Positions 1-7,206 of a stretch of 14,357 nt of DNA are shown here, piece by piece. Each line of letters opens with the position of its first letter. Within the stretch, counting starts at the first letter, position 1. A program made the position numbers and the translations under genes. The DNA is from Bacteroidaceae bacterium (GTDB lineage: Bacteria > Bacteroidota > Bacteroidia > Bacteroidales > Bacteroidaceae): positions 1-14,357 of the forward strand of contig JALNVG010000044.1 of NCBI GenBank assembly GCA_023227685.1, read 5' to 3'. The notes beneath the pieces were generated by a model. That model saw nothing but the letters and a program-made list of their open reading frames with translations, had not been told where the DNA came from and made no database searches.

Positions 1-2069
1 CAAGTTACAATACCTTTTCTTATTTGATAAGAGGTCGGATTTGTTTCATAATCGGCATCTTTACCATCTTCATAAAGTGTAGCTACATATTTTTTATCCG
101 AATCAAGAAAACCAAGTGTGAAATTTGAAGTACGTGCCTTGTCGCCGGTAATTCCTCCTACAAACCAGTTGCTTGTACCTTTAGCTTTACGTGCTACGGT
201 GATATAACGCCCCGGCTCAGCTTCGATATATTTACTGTCATCCCAGTCAACGGCTACATTTTTGATGAATTGAAAAGCATCCATATGCTTCTCATAATTT
301 TCAGGAAGATCGGCGGCCATCTGTAATGGACTGTACATCGTAACATAAAGGGCTAATTGTTTTGCCAATGTTGTATGGACCACGCCATGATTCTTGCTTT
401 TCAAAAAGCTCAATTTGATATCAAATATTCCCGGAGTATAATCCATCGGGCCTCCTATCAAACGAGTGAATGGAAGAATGGTGGTATGAAAAGGTTTGTT
501 GCCCGGTTGCCATGATTCATATTCAGTGCCACGCGCTGATTCATTACCAATCATATTAGGATATGTGCGGCAAAGTCCCGTTGGACGAACAGCTTCGTGG
601 GCATTGACACAGATTTTATATTTAGCAGCTTCCCTAATGGCATACAAATAATGATTAATCATCCATTGGCTGTAGTGATGTTCATTATAAGGAAGGATAT
701 TTCCGACATAGCCACTTTTTACGGCATTATAACCATTATCAACCATAAATTGATAAGCTTTGTCCATATGACGTTCATAATTGCGCACGGAGGCAGAAGT
801 CTCGTGATGCATCATTAAGCGCATGCCTTTACTTTTGGCATAGGCTTGAAGCTTTTTGACATTGAAATCGGGGTAGGGGGTAACGAAATCAAATACATAA
901 TCTTTTTCATGACCGAACCAATCTTCCCATCCTTCATTCCAACCTTCAACCAATAGCTGGTTGAAGCCATTGGCTCCTGCAAAATCCAGATAACGTTTCA
1001 CATTTTCATTATTGGCTCCATGGCGACCACTTGGCTTAGTCTTTGAATAATCGGTTTGCCCCAACTTTACAGAATATACATCATCGGTATAAGCCCAAGA
1101 ACTCTTTCCTGTTATCATCTCCCACCATACTCCCATATATTTTACAGGTTTTATCCAAGAAACATCTTTATATGCACACGGGTCATTCAAGTTCAATGTG
1201 ATTTTGGATGCTAAAATATCGCGAGCATCATCGCTAACAATAACTGTACGCCAAGGTGACTTGCAAGGCGTTTGCATGTGACCTTTTGTGCCATCCGCAT
1301 CGGGTGTTAACCAAGATTCGAAAATAAGATCCTTATCATTCAGATTTAGATTCATACATGAATAGTTAACCAAGGCAGCCTCATGAATATTGATATATAA
1401 ACCATCGGCTGTTTTCATTTGCAGGGCTGTTTGAACGCCGGTAGGCGAAAACACATATTGGGATGCATTGTGATCGATAGCTTGCTTTAATAAGCCACGT
1501 ATTTCTGATAGTTTGGATTCTGTGTAATTGTATTCTTGTGTATCATAATCACCGGGAATCCAAAAAGCGGTGTGGTCACCGGTCATGGCAAACTGTGTAT
1601 GCTCTTCTTTTATAACGAAATAAATCAGATTCTTCTGGCTGGGAAATTCGTAGCGGAATCCCAATCCGTCGTTGAAGAGGCGGAACCGGAGAATTATATA
1701 GCGATCTTTTGCCTTTTGTGTTAATGTAACAGCCAGCTCATTATAATGATTACGAATGGATTTTACTTCGCCCCAGACGGGTGTCCAAGTTTCATCAAAG
1801 GTAGAAGTCTCTGCTTTGGTCAATGTGAATCCGCTCATCAAACCTTGTGTGTCATCTATAATCTCCAGACCAAGTTTAGATGGTTTAATCACTTCTTTGC
1901 CCTTGTAAGAAAGTTCATACATCGGCGTCCCTTCTTTATTGAGCGTGACATTAAGCGTCAACAGACCATTGGGGGATTTAATACTTTCGGCTTTTGCGAT
2001 CCCGCAAAAAGTGAATAACACAAGACAACAAATTATTGTCTTAATCATTGTTGTTAGTTTTTTTATCAT
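1..2069 (-). CDS. GH97 alpha-glucosidase, SusB-type (3' end cut by window edge)
   Basis: Secreted glycoside hydrolase family 97 enzyme that would release glucose from alpha-glucans or maltooligosaccharides in the periplasm. About 689 residues are visible, against roughly 740 for SusB, so the last 50 or so lie beyond the left edge. A signal peptide ends at a probable AKA/ES site. The family signature is clear: HEAVRPTG, then GNESARGTEYE. Counting from the inner ATG (2048), Glu485 and Glu509 have the same 24-residue spacing as catalytic SusB Glu508/Glu532, and Glu416 (HHETS) falls where SusB Glu439 is expected. The VKSGYVG segment has Gly where retaining GH97 enzymes carry their Asp nucleophile, so an inverting mechanism is inferred. 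Two in-frame ATGs exist, at 2069 and 2048. Both give a workable signal peptide, and the choice is uncertain. No susC/susD-like gene is visible nearby. Exact substrate (alpha-1,4 glucan or another alpha-glucoside) cannot be told from sequence. Confidence 0.93.
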   Translation of the reverse strand, partial: MIKKLTTMIKTIICCLVLFTFCGIAKAESIKSPNGLLTLNVTLNKEGTPMYELSYKGKEVIKPSKLGLEIIDDTQGLMSGFTLTKAETSTFDETWTPVWGEVKSIRNHYNELAVTLTQKAKDRYIILRFRLFNDGLGFRYEFPSQKNLIYFVIKEEHTQFAMTGDHTAFWIPGDYDTQEYNYTESKLSEIRGLLKQAIDHNASQYVFSPTGVQTALQMKTADGLYINIHEAALVNYSCMNLNLNDKDLIFESWLTPDADGTKGHMQTPCKSPWRTVIVSDDARDILASKITLNLNDPCAYKDVSWIKPVKYMGVWWEMITGKSSWAYTDDVYSVKLGQTDYSKTKPSGRHGANNENVKRYLDFAGANGFNQLLVEGWNEGWEDWFGHEKDYVFDFVTPYPDFNVKKLQAYAKSKGMRLMMHHETSASVRNYERHMDKAYQFMVDNGYNAVKSGYVGNILPYNEHHYSQWMINHYLYAIREAAKYKICVNAHEAVRPTGLCRTYPNMIGNESARGTEYESWQPGNKPFHTTILPFTRLIGGPMDYTPGIFDIKLSFLKSKNHGVVHTTLAKQLALYVTMYSPLQMAADLPENYEKHMDAFQFIKNVAVDWDDSKYIEAEPGRYITVARKAKGTSNWFVGGITGDKARTSNFTLGFLDSDKKYVATLYEDGKDADYETNPTSYQIRKGIVT

Positions 2070-2125
2070 GCTTTTTATAAATTAATATGTTTTTTCGTGT
2101 TAACTAATCGGGAAATAACTTATGA

Positions 2126-2157
2126 CAAATATAAAATATTTAAGTATCATATACAAG
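2126..2157 (-). promoter_or_regulatory. Putative Bacteroidetes-type promoter of the GH97 gene
   Basis: Read on the minus strand, TATATTTG (2126-2133) matches the TAnnTTTG -7 element exactly. CTTG (2154-2157), one base off the TTTG -33 element, lies 20 bases upstream. Transcription would start near 2119, leaving a leader of about 50 nt before the outer ATG. This is the only promoter-like pair seen between recA and the GH97 gene. Confidence 0.6.
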
Positions 2158-2360
2158 CAGCTGTACGGATTTTGTAATAGCTAAATTTTATATCTACATG
2201 TAATTTAATGAGTTGTATGATTCAATAATGCTGCTTTAGTAAATCGGGTGGAATGGTATAATTGGTTAGAAACGAGATATATTAACGGAAACGCACATGA
2301 ATAGAATAAAATAAAGAATAATTTCAGTAAGAAGTTTCAAAGTTTTTTTGTGTTGTGAAT
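2158..2360. other. Intergenic stretch between recA terminator and GH97 promoter, no gene seen
   Basis: A/T-rich spacer of about 200 bases, part of a 386-bp gap between the recA stop and the GH97 start. No credible reading frame, no tRNA fold, no repeat and no further exact -7 box in a useful place was found. It may hold regulator sites for the glucosidase gene, but nothing specific can be shown. Confidence 0.5.
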
Positions 2361-2414
2361 AAAAAAGCGGACAAGAAAGATAATGTAAAATTCACATTAT
2401 TTTCTTGTCCGTTT
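2361..2414 (-). terminator. Rho-independent terminator of recA
   Basis: Two arms, 2368-2386 and 2394-2411, are complementary over 18 pairs with a single bulged base (2379) and a 7-nt loop. On the minus strand the stem is followed by six T residues (A2361-2366 on the plus strand). It lies 45 bases past the recA stop. The stem is unusually long for a terminator. The plus-strand side has only a short broken T-run, so it acts mainly for recA. Confidence 0.9.
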
Positions 2415-2455
2415 GTACTTTTAGTATATGAAAGTAGAAGTTTGTTCTCTTACTT

Positions 2456-3490
2456 TTAGTGTTTTAAGGCTTCTTGAATTAATTTTTCCAGTTCTTCGGC
2501 CAATTCAGGATTATCCTTGATGCATTGTTTGGCAGCATCGCGACCTTGTCCCAATTTTGTGTCATTATAACTGTACCATGAGCCGCTCTTTTTGATGATA
2601 TCCAAGTCAGAGCCTATATCAATAATTTCTCCTGAGCGAGAGATGCCTTCGCCAAACATGACATCAAATTCAGCTTTTCGAAATGGAGGGGCAACTTTAT
2701 TCTTTACCACTTTGACGCGGGTTTGTTTGCCAATAACTTCATCTCCGTTCTTTATCTGTTGTCCGCCGCGAATATCAAGACGAATAGATGCGTAAAATTT
2801 CAATGCGTTACCGCCGGTAGTCGTTTCCGGATTACCGAACATTACGCCGATTTTTTCACGCAACTGATTGATAAAGATACATGTAGTACGGGTTTTGCTT
2901 ACAGCCGATGTCAATTTACGTAGGGCCTGAGACATAAGACGGGCTTGAAGTCCCATTTTATTATCACCCATTTCGCCTTCGATTTCGGCTTTAGGCGTTA
3001 ATGCGGCTACGGAGTCGATAACTATAATATCTATTGCAGAAGAGCGGATGAGCTGTTCTGTAATTTCCAAAGCCTGCTCTCCATTATCCGGTTGTGAGAT
3101 ATATAGGTTATCTACGTCTACACCCAAATTTGACGCATAAAATCTGTCGAAAGCATGTTCAGCATCAATGAAAGCAGCTATACCACCCTGCTTTTGTGCT
3201 TCAGCTATGGCATGAATAGCCAAGGTGGTTTTTCCTGAAGATTCAGGGCCATAGATCTCTATGATTCTTCCCCGAGGATAGCCGCCGACACCAAGTGCTA
3301 CATTCAGCCCTATGGATCCGGTGGGAATTACTTCTACCTGTTCTACACTCTCATCTCCCATTTTCATGATAGAACCTCTACCGAAGTTTTTATCTATCTT
3401 GTCAATGGCTGCCTGTAAGGCCTTTAATTTCTCACTTGATTCCATTTTTCCGTTTTCTGTGTCAAAACTTAATTCGTCTTTTTTTGCCAT
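2456..3490 (-). CDS. recA: Recombinase RecA
   Basis: DNA strand-exchange ATPase that forms filaments on single-stranded DNA, drives homologous recombination and activates LexA-type self-cleavage. It is 344 residues, the normal length. Visible landmarks: Walker A GPESSGKT (81-88), catalytic Glu111 in DAEHAFD, Walker B IVIDS (156-160), DNA-binding loop L1 around 170-180 (EGEMGDNKMG) and loop L2 around 207-227 (INQLREKIG to TTTGG). The C-terminal tail is short and acidic-amphipathic (NPELAEELEKLIQEA), as expected. The start at 3490 gives the usual MAKKD opening, and the N-terminal helix follows. The gene lies 62 bases after the polyamine dehydrogenase and may be co-transcribed with it, but it also has a candidate promoter of its own and a strong terminator. 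No LexA-type box was recognised. Confidence 0.99.
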   Translation of the reverse strand: MAKKDELSFDTENGKMESSEKLKALQAAIDKIDKNFGRGSIMKMGDESVEQVEVIPTGSIGLNVALGVGGYPRGRIIEIYGPESSGKTTLAIHAIAEAQKQGGIAAFIDAEHAFDRFYASNLGVDVDNLYISQPDNGEQALEITEQLIRSSAIDIIVIDSVAALTPKAEIEGEMGDNKMGLQARLMSQALRKLTSAVSKTRTTCIFINQLREKIGVMFGNPETTTGGNALKFYASIRLDIRGGQQIKNGDEVIGKQTRVKVVKNKVAPPFRKAEFDVMFGEGISRSGEIIDIGSDLDIIKKSGSWYSYNDTKLGQGRDAAKQCIKDNPELAEELEKLIQEALKH

Positions 3491-3532
3491 ATTTTATTTC
3501 TTGTGATTATTTGTTAGAAAGGTTTATCTATT

Positions 3533-3565
3533 CAAAGATTCGTGCTTTTATCTCAGAGTTCCAAA
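3533..3565 (-). promoter_or_regulatory. Putative recA promoter
   Basis: On the minus strand, AATCTTTG (3533-3540) differs from TAnnTTTG at the first position pair, and an exact TTTG -33 element (3562-3565) lies 21 bases upstream, inside the last codons of the preceding gene. The start would fall near 3526, about 36 nt before the recA ATG. This would let recA be expressed apart from the upstream dehydrogenase. Confidence 0.45.
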
Positions 3566-4746
3566 TCTTGATCGAATATTTCGTGCCAAGGTAATCCCTG
3601 CTTGTTGAGCTGTTCCATAAACGGATCGGGATTGAATTCTTCTACATTATTTACTCCCGGTCGTTTCCATTCGCCTTTGAGAAACATCAGAGCACCGATC
3701 ATGGCCGGGACTCCTGTGGTATAGCTTACACCTTGCATGCCTGTTTCCAGATATGCTGTATGATGGTGGCAGTTGTTATATATATAATAAGTATGTTCTT
3801 TTCCTCCCTTGAAACCCTTGATGCGACAACCTATAGAAGTTTCACCTTCATAATTTTTACCGAGTTCTTGCGGATTAGGCAATACGGCTTTTAAGAATTG
3901 AAGAGGTACGATCTTGATACCTTTATATTCTACTTCGTCTATGCGTGCCATGCCTATATCTTGAATGACGCGGAGATGTGTTAGATATTCCTGACCGAAT
4001 GTCATCCAAAAACGAGCCCGTTCTATAGACGGATAATGTTTGACGAGCGATTCCAATTCTTCATGGAACATTAGATAAGAATCGCGCTGTCCTATATTCG
4101 GATAGGTCAGATCCTTATGAATTTCCAGTGGTTTGGTGGTTATCCATTCCCCTTTTTCGTAGTAACGACCGTTTTGGGTAATCTCGCGAATATTGATTTC
4201 GGGGTTAAAGTTAGTGGCAAAAGCTTTGTGATGGTTGCCTGCATTGCAATCAACGATGTCAAGATGTGTAATCTTGTCAAAGTGATGTTTGGCTGCATAG
4301 GCTGTGTATATACCACTCACTCCGGGATCGAATCCGCAGCCCAGGATAGCTGTTAATCCGGCTTCTTTGAAACGGTCTTGATAGGCCCATTGCCAACTAT
4401 ATTCGAAGTGTGCTTTATCTCTTGGTTCATAATTGGCCGTATCCAGATAATTAACTCCGCTTTTCAGGCAGGCATCCATGATGGTTAAATCCTGATAAGG
4501 AAGAGCCACATTGATAACGATGTCCGGTTTGAAGCTGTTAAATAGCTTTACCAGTTCGTCAACATTGTCGGCATCAACTTTAGCTGTTTTTATTTTATCA
4601 TTTCCAATGGCCTTTACTACTTTGTCGCATTTTTCTTTTGTGCGGCTGGCTATCATGATATCGGTAAATACATCGGCATTTTGAGCTACCTTGAATGCAA
4701 CGACGGTGCCGACACCACCGGCACCTATTATAAGAACTCTACCCAT
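3553..4746 (-). CDS. Carboxynorspermidine/carboxyspermidine dehydrogenase (saccharopine dehydrogenase family)
   Basis: Cytosolic NADPH-dependent enzyme that condenses aspartate semialdehyde with a diamine (putrescine or diaminopropane) to give carboxyspermidine or carboxynorspermidine, the step before decarboxylation to the triamine. The 397 residues fit the family (about 400). The N-terminal Rossmann motif is GAGGVG (8-13), followed by ASRT (33-36), the pattern that favours NADP(H). The pieces YLDTANYEPRD, GCGFDPGVSG, DCNAGNH and CHHHTAYLETGMQGVSYTTGVP are characteristic of this branch rather than of true lysine-pathway saccharopine dehydrogenases. Bacteroides species are known to make spermidine through this route. 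The partner decarboxylase (nspC-like) is not in the window. The gene has a -7 box of its own and is followed at 62 bases by recA. Whether the product is spermidine or norspermidine cannot be read from the sequence. Confidence 0.85.
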   Translation of the reverse strand: MGRVLIIGAGGVGTVVAFKVAQNADVFTDIMIASRTKEKCDKVVKAIGNDKIKTAKVDADNVDELVKLFNSFKPDIVINVALPYQDLTIMDACLKSGVNYLDTANYEPRDKAHFEYSWQWAYQDRFKEAGLTAILGCGFDPGVSGIYTAYAAKHHFDKITHLDIVDCNAGNHHKAFATNFNPEINIREITQNGRYYEKGEWITTKPLEIHKDLTYPNIGQRDSYLMFHEELESLVKHYPSIERARFWMTFGQEYLTHLRVIQDIGMARIDEVEYKGIKIVPLQFLKAVLPNPQELGKNYEGETSIGCRIKGFKGGKEHTYYIYNNCHHHTAYLETGMQGVSYTTGVPAMIGALMFLKGEWKRPGVNNVEEFNPDPFMEQLNKQGLPWHEIFDQDLEL

Positions 4747-4777
4747 AATATTGTTCGTTTATTAGTTAATGATTGAG

Positions 4778-4785
4778 CAAATATA
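4778..4785 (-). promoter_or_regulatory. Putative -7 promoter element for the polyamine dehydrogenase gene
   Basis: TATATTTG on the minus strand matches TAnnTTTG exactly and sits 31 bases before the ATG, giving an inferred leader of about 25 nt. No convincing TTTG is present at the expected -33 spacing, so the call rests on the -7 element and its position. Confidence 0.45.
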
Positions 4786-4844
4786 CGGGAATATTTTCAT
4801 ATACCTATATATCTATCAACTATTTTATAACAAAAACGATCCCC

Positions 4845-6128
4845 TTAACGAATGCGGCTCAAACGGCTATTCTGGAATTCCAAAGTAATTGGTCCGTAGT
4901 ACCATGTTTCAGTATGAGAGTTCGGTTTGAGACGGATTTGTACGGGAGAACCTTTGGCTAACTTACATTCGTCGGTTGTCATGCCGATCTTGACATCTCC
5001 TTGTGCAATAAGTTCCCATTCTTCTTCGGAAATGTACGGATATTCTTTGCGGATATCGCCAAAGGCAAACATGTCTCTGATATAATTATCGTTCTTTATG
5101 ATAACATCATATTTTAAGTCAGCGTTTACAAGATACAAGTTCCCTTCTTTATCTTTCAAGGTCAATTGGGCCAGCGTACTTGGCGTTTTTACTTTAATAT
5201 CCGTAATCGTAAACGGGGTGTACCGGAAAATATGTATGTGCATGATGGATTTCTTACCTTCGATGTAAGAGTTCTGTACTAAATCCATATTGATTTTAGG
5301 ATAAACCTGCATGCCGAGATACATTCTTTTAGCAGCTTCTTCGCCTGTAGGATTCTTGTCGGTAAAATTGAAAGCGTTCAAGAAATAATTATCTTTTTTA
5401 TCTGATTGGAAATTCACCATATCCATCCCCGAATTTGTTTTCGACATGGCTACTTCTTTATAATAATAATGTCCTTTTTCGTCTTTAAAGATTATTTTGA
5501 CCGGATATTCCTGACTTCCGACTCCGATAGCAGTAATGGTTGCTTTTAAGTTTTCAGGAATAGGAACAACTTTATAACCGGAAAAGTTATATTTGTCATC
5601 AACTCTTGCCATCATACCTTGTATGAAAATAGTTTTGCCTAGCAATAATTTTCTAGCCGTATCGACGTCTCTAAGATAAACCAAGCCTCTGATGGTGGCT
5701 CGTGGATTTTTGATACATATCTCATCTAATCGACCGTCGTTATTTTCATAATAATATTTCTTACCTTCACAGCTGAAAATAAAACGAGTGGAGTAAGTGA
5801 TTCCGTCGGTTATATTGAAAGATCTTTCTTCTGTTCCCAGAAATTCAAAAGTTTTGAAGATGAGTGGACCATTATCCGCTTCCTGATCTGTATCATAAGA
5901 ACGAAAAGTGGAAATGTAGCGGTCGGCATACGATGGCAAATAGATGAATCTCATTCCCGGTTTCCATTGACATAACAAAACTAATGGAAAATATGTGTTT
6001 AAAAATGTTTCCTCTTGACTTTTGCCTATATGTTGAGAATCGGGTGTGGTGACAAAATAACTACGTTGGGCTGATATTCGGGATATCAAGCCAAATAATA
6101 AAAAGAATAAAAGCGTATATGTTCTCAT
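4845..6128 (-). CDS. Secreted protein of unknown function with internal repeats and a BamE/SmpA-like C-terminus
   Basis: Not recognised as a named family. The 427-residue product has a Sec signal peptide with a likely cut after SRISA (20/21) and no lipobox, so it should be periplasmic or exported. Two units align: residues about 163-229 and 271-338. Each opens with LG followed by a hydrophobic strand, then TIT(A/D)I (197 and 307), then exactly 22 residues later the Gly of a KDxxG turn (Gly219 and Gly329). A weaker third copy at about 92-128 carries CEGKKYYY. The spacing suggests repeated beta-rich modules. Residues 377-427 (GDVKIGMTTDECKLAKGSP, then WYYG and LEFQNSRL) follow the plan of BamE/SmpA-like domains: an IxxGMT turn, a helix, GxP and a Trp-containing hairpin. 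The gene has its own -7 box and is separated from the upstream permease by 82 bases. Function is open; a cell-envelope role is only an inference from export and the BamE-like fold. Confidence 0.8.
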   Translation of the reverse strand: MRTYTLLFFLLFGLISRISAQRSYFVTTPDSQHIGKSQEETFLNTYFPLVLLCQWKPGMRFIYLPSYADRYISTFRSYDTDQEADNGPLIFKTFEFLGTEERSFNITDGITYSTRFIFSCEGKKYYYENNDGRLDEICIKNPRATIRGLVYLRDVDTARKLLLGKTIFIQGMMARVDDKYNFSGYKVVPIPENLKATITAIGVGSQEYPVKIIFKDEKGHYYYKEVAMSKTNSGMDMVNFQSDKKDNYFLNAFNFTDKNPTGEEAAKRMYLGMQVYPKINMDLVQNSYIEGKKSIMHIHIFRYTPFTITDIKVKTPSTLAQLTLKDKEGNLYLVNADLKYDVIIKNDNYIRDMFAFGDIRKEYPYISEEEWELIAQGDVKIGMTTDECKLAKGSPVQIRLKPNSHTETWYYGPITLEFQNSRLSRIR

Positions 6129-6148
6129 TTTGTTAAATTAAAATCATT

Positions 6149-6199
6149 ACATACTAAGAGAATTATACGGCAAAGATATGAATTTTTTTTCTTAGATGT
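6149..6199. repeat. Imperfect inverted repeat around a putative promoter
   Basis: ACATACTAAGA (6149-6159) and TCTTAGATGT (6190-6199) are complementary over 10 pairs with one bulged A (6153). The 30-base spacer contains the -7 box of the downstream gene. It could be a regulator site or a weak hairpin in the permease transcript. Chance cannot be excluded in such A/T-rich DNA. Confidence 0.35.
6171..6178 (-). promoter_or_regulatory. Putative -7 promoter element for the 427-residue secreted protein
   Basis: TATCTTTG on the minus strand matches TAnnTTTG exactly, 42 bases before the ATG. No good -33 TTTG is seen. The box lies between the two arms of an imperfect inverted repeat (6149-6159 and 6190-6199). 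It suggests that this gene is transcribed separately from the importer genes upstream. Confidence 0.45.
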
Positions 6200-6210
6200 G
6201 TCATTTCTTT

Positions 6211-7206
6211 TTATCTTTTATTGTGAATGATAATCCAGATGATGACAGGGGCCCCGAAAAGTGCGGTTACTGCATTAATAGGTAAGGTTCCTTGAATTCC
6301 CGGCATTTGTGAAATAATATCACAAATCAACAAAGTTACGGATCCACAGAGGATAGATGCCGGAATGATGATGCGGTGATTGGGAGTGTGGAACAATCCT
6401 CTGGCCAGATGTGGCATAGTGATGCCGATAAATGAGATGGGGCCGGTAAAGGCTGTGGAGGTGCCGGCAAGCAATGCCGTAGCAAGAATTATCCACATCC
6501 GTAGCCTCTTGACGGATATTCCAAGGCCACTGGCATAGTTGTTGCCTAGCAGCAAAATATTCAATGGCTTTTGAAGAAGGAGCGCAATAGTAGTGCCGAT
6601 AAGGACAATCGGTATCATTATACCCATTTCTTGCCACCCTACGGCAGAGAGACTGCCAAAGGTCCAGGTAATGAACAGTTTGAGTGTATCGGGATTGCTG
6701 ATGTTTTGCAGAATACTAACTATAGCACCGGCAAAATAACCGAACATCATACCAATTATTAATAAGGATACGTTTTGTTTGATTTTAAAAGAGGCGATAA
6801 TGACAAGAAAAAGTATGCCTGTAGCACCTATGATGGCTGCAGTGACCTGTCCATAGCCAGAAACAGCCCATATGGGGAGGACGGAGGTTCCCAAGGTAAG
6901 AATAGCTACTCCTAGGCTTGCGCCGGAAGTTACGCCGAGCACATCGGGACCGGCCAAAGGGTTGCGAAATAAGGTTTGCATTAGTACGCCGGCAATCGAA
7001 AGCGAAGTGCCTGCGAGTATGGCGGTGATGGCTTTGGGTAGTCTGTGGTTCAATATGATTTCTGTATAAATGATATTGTGGCTGTTGCCTGTCAGTGCCA
7101 ACCATACTTCTTTGACAGGTAAGTTTACACTACCGATGGCTAAATCGGCGGTAAAGGTGCAGACTAGTGCAAGTATCAAAAGTATAAACTTCTTGTCGTA
7201 GTTCAT
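6211..7206 (-). CDS. FecCD/BtuC-family ABC importer permease
   Basis: Inner-membrane permease of a type II ABC importer for iron chelates, haem or cobalamin. It is 331 residues, normal for the family, and mostly hydrophobic with about nine to ten predicted membrane helices. Family landmarks: LMQTLFRNPLAGPDVLGVTSGA (start at residue 75), GLGISVKRLR (228-237), GPISFIGITMPHLAR (255-269, next to the loop that docks on the ATPase) and FGAPVIIWII near the C-terminus. Its ATG overlaps the stop of the binding-protein gene by one base (TAATG), so the two are translationally coupled. The usual ATPase gene does not follow: the next gene is an unrelated secreted protein. The ATPase must be encoded elsewhere if the system works. 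Substrate cannot be decided; no cobalamin riboswitch precedes the operon. Confidence 0.95.
   Translation of the reverse strand: MNYDKKFILLILALVCTFTADLAIGSVNLPVKEVWLALTGNSHNIIYTEIILNHRLPKAITAILAGTSLSIAGVLMQTLFRNPLAGPDVLGVTSGASLGVAILTLGTSVLPIWAVSGYGQVTAAIIGATGILFLVIIASFKIKQNVSLLIIGMMFGYFAGAIVSILQNISNPDTLKLFITWTFGSLSAVGWQEMGIMIPIVLIGTTIALLLQKPLNILLLGNNYASGLGISVKRLRMWIILATALLAGTSTAFTGPISFIGITMPHLARGLFHTPNHRIIIPASILCGSVTLLICDIISQMPGIQGTLPINAVTALFGAPVIIWIIIHNKR

Noticed and set aside
2248..2280. A tRNA-like stretch (GGTATAATTGGTTAG resembles a D-arm)
   Set aside because: No T-arm (GGTTCGA-type), no matching acceptor stem and no anticodon arm can be folded around it.
6320..7105. Long open frames in other frames inside the permease gene (105 and 106 codons)
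   Set aside because: They lie wholly within the well-supported FecCD permease gene, and their translations are rich in His/Arg/Ser with no family features.
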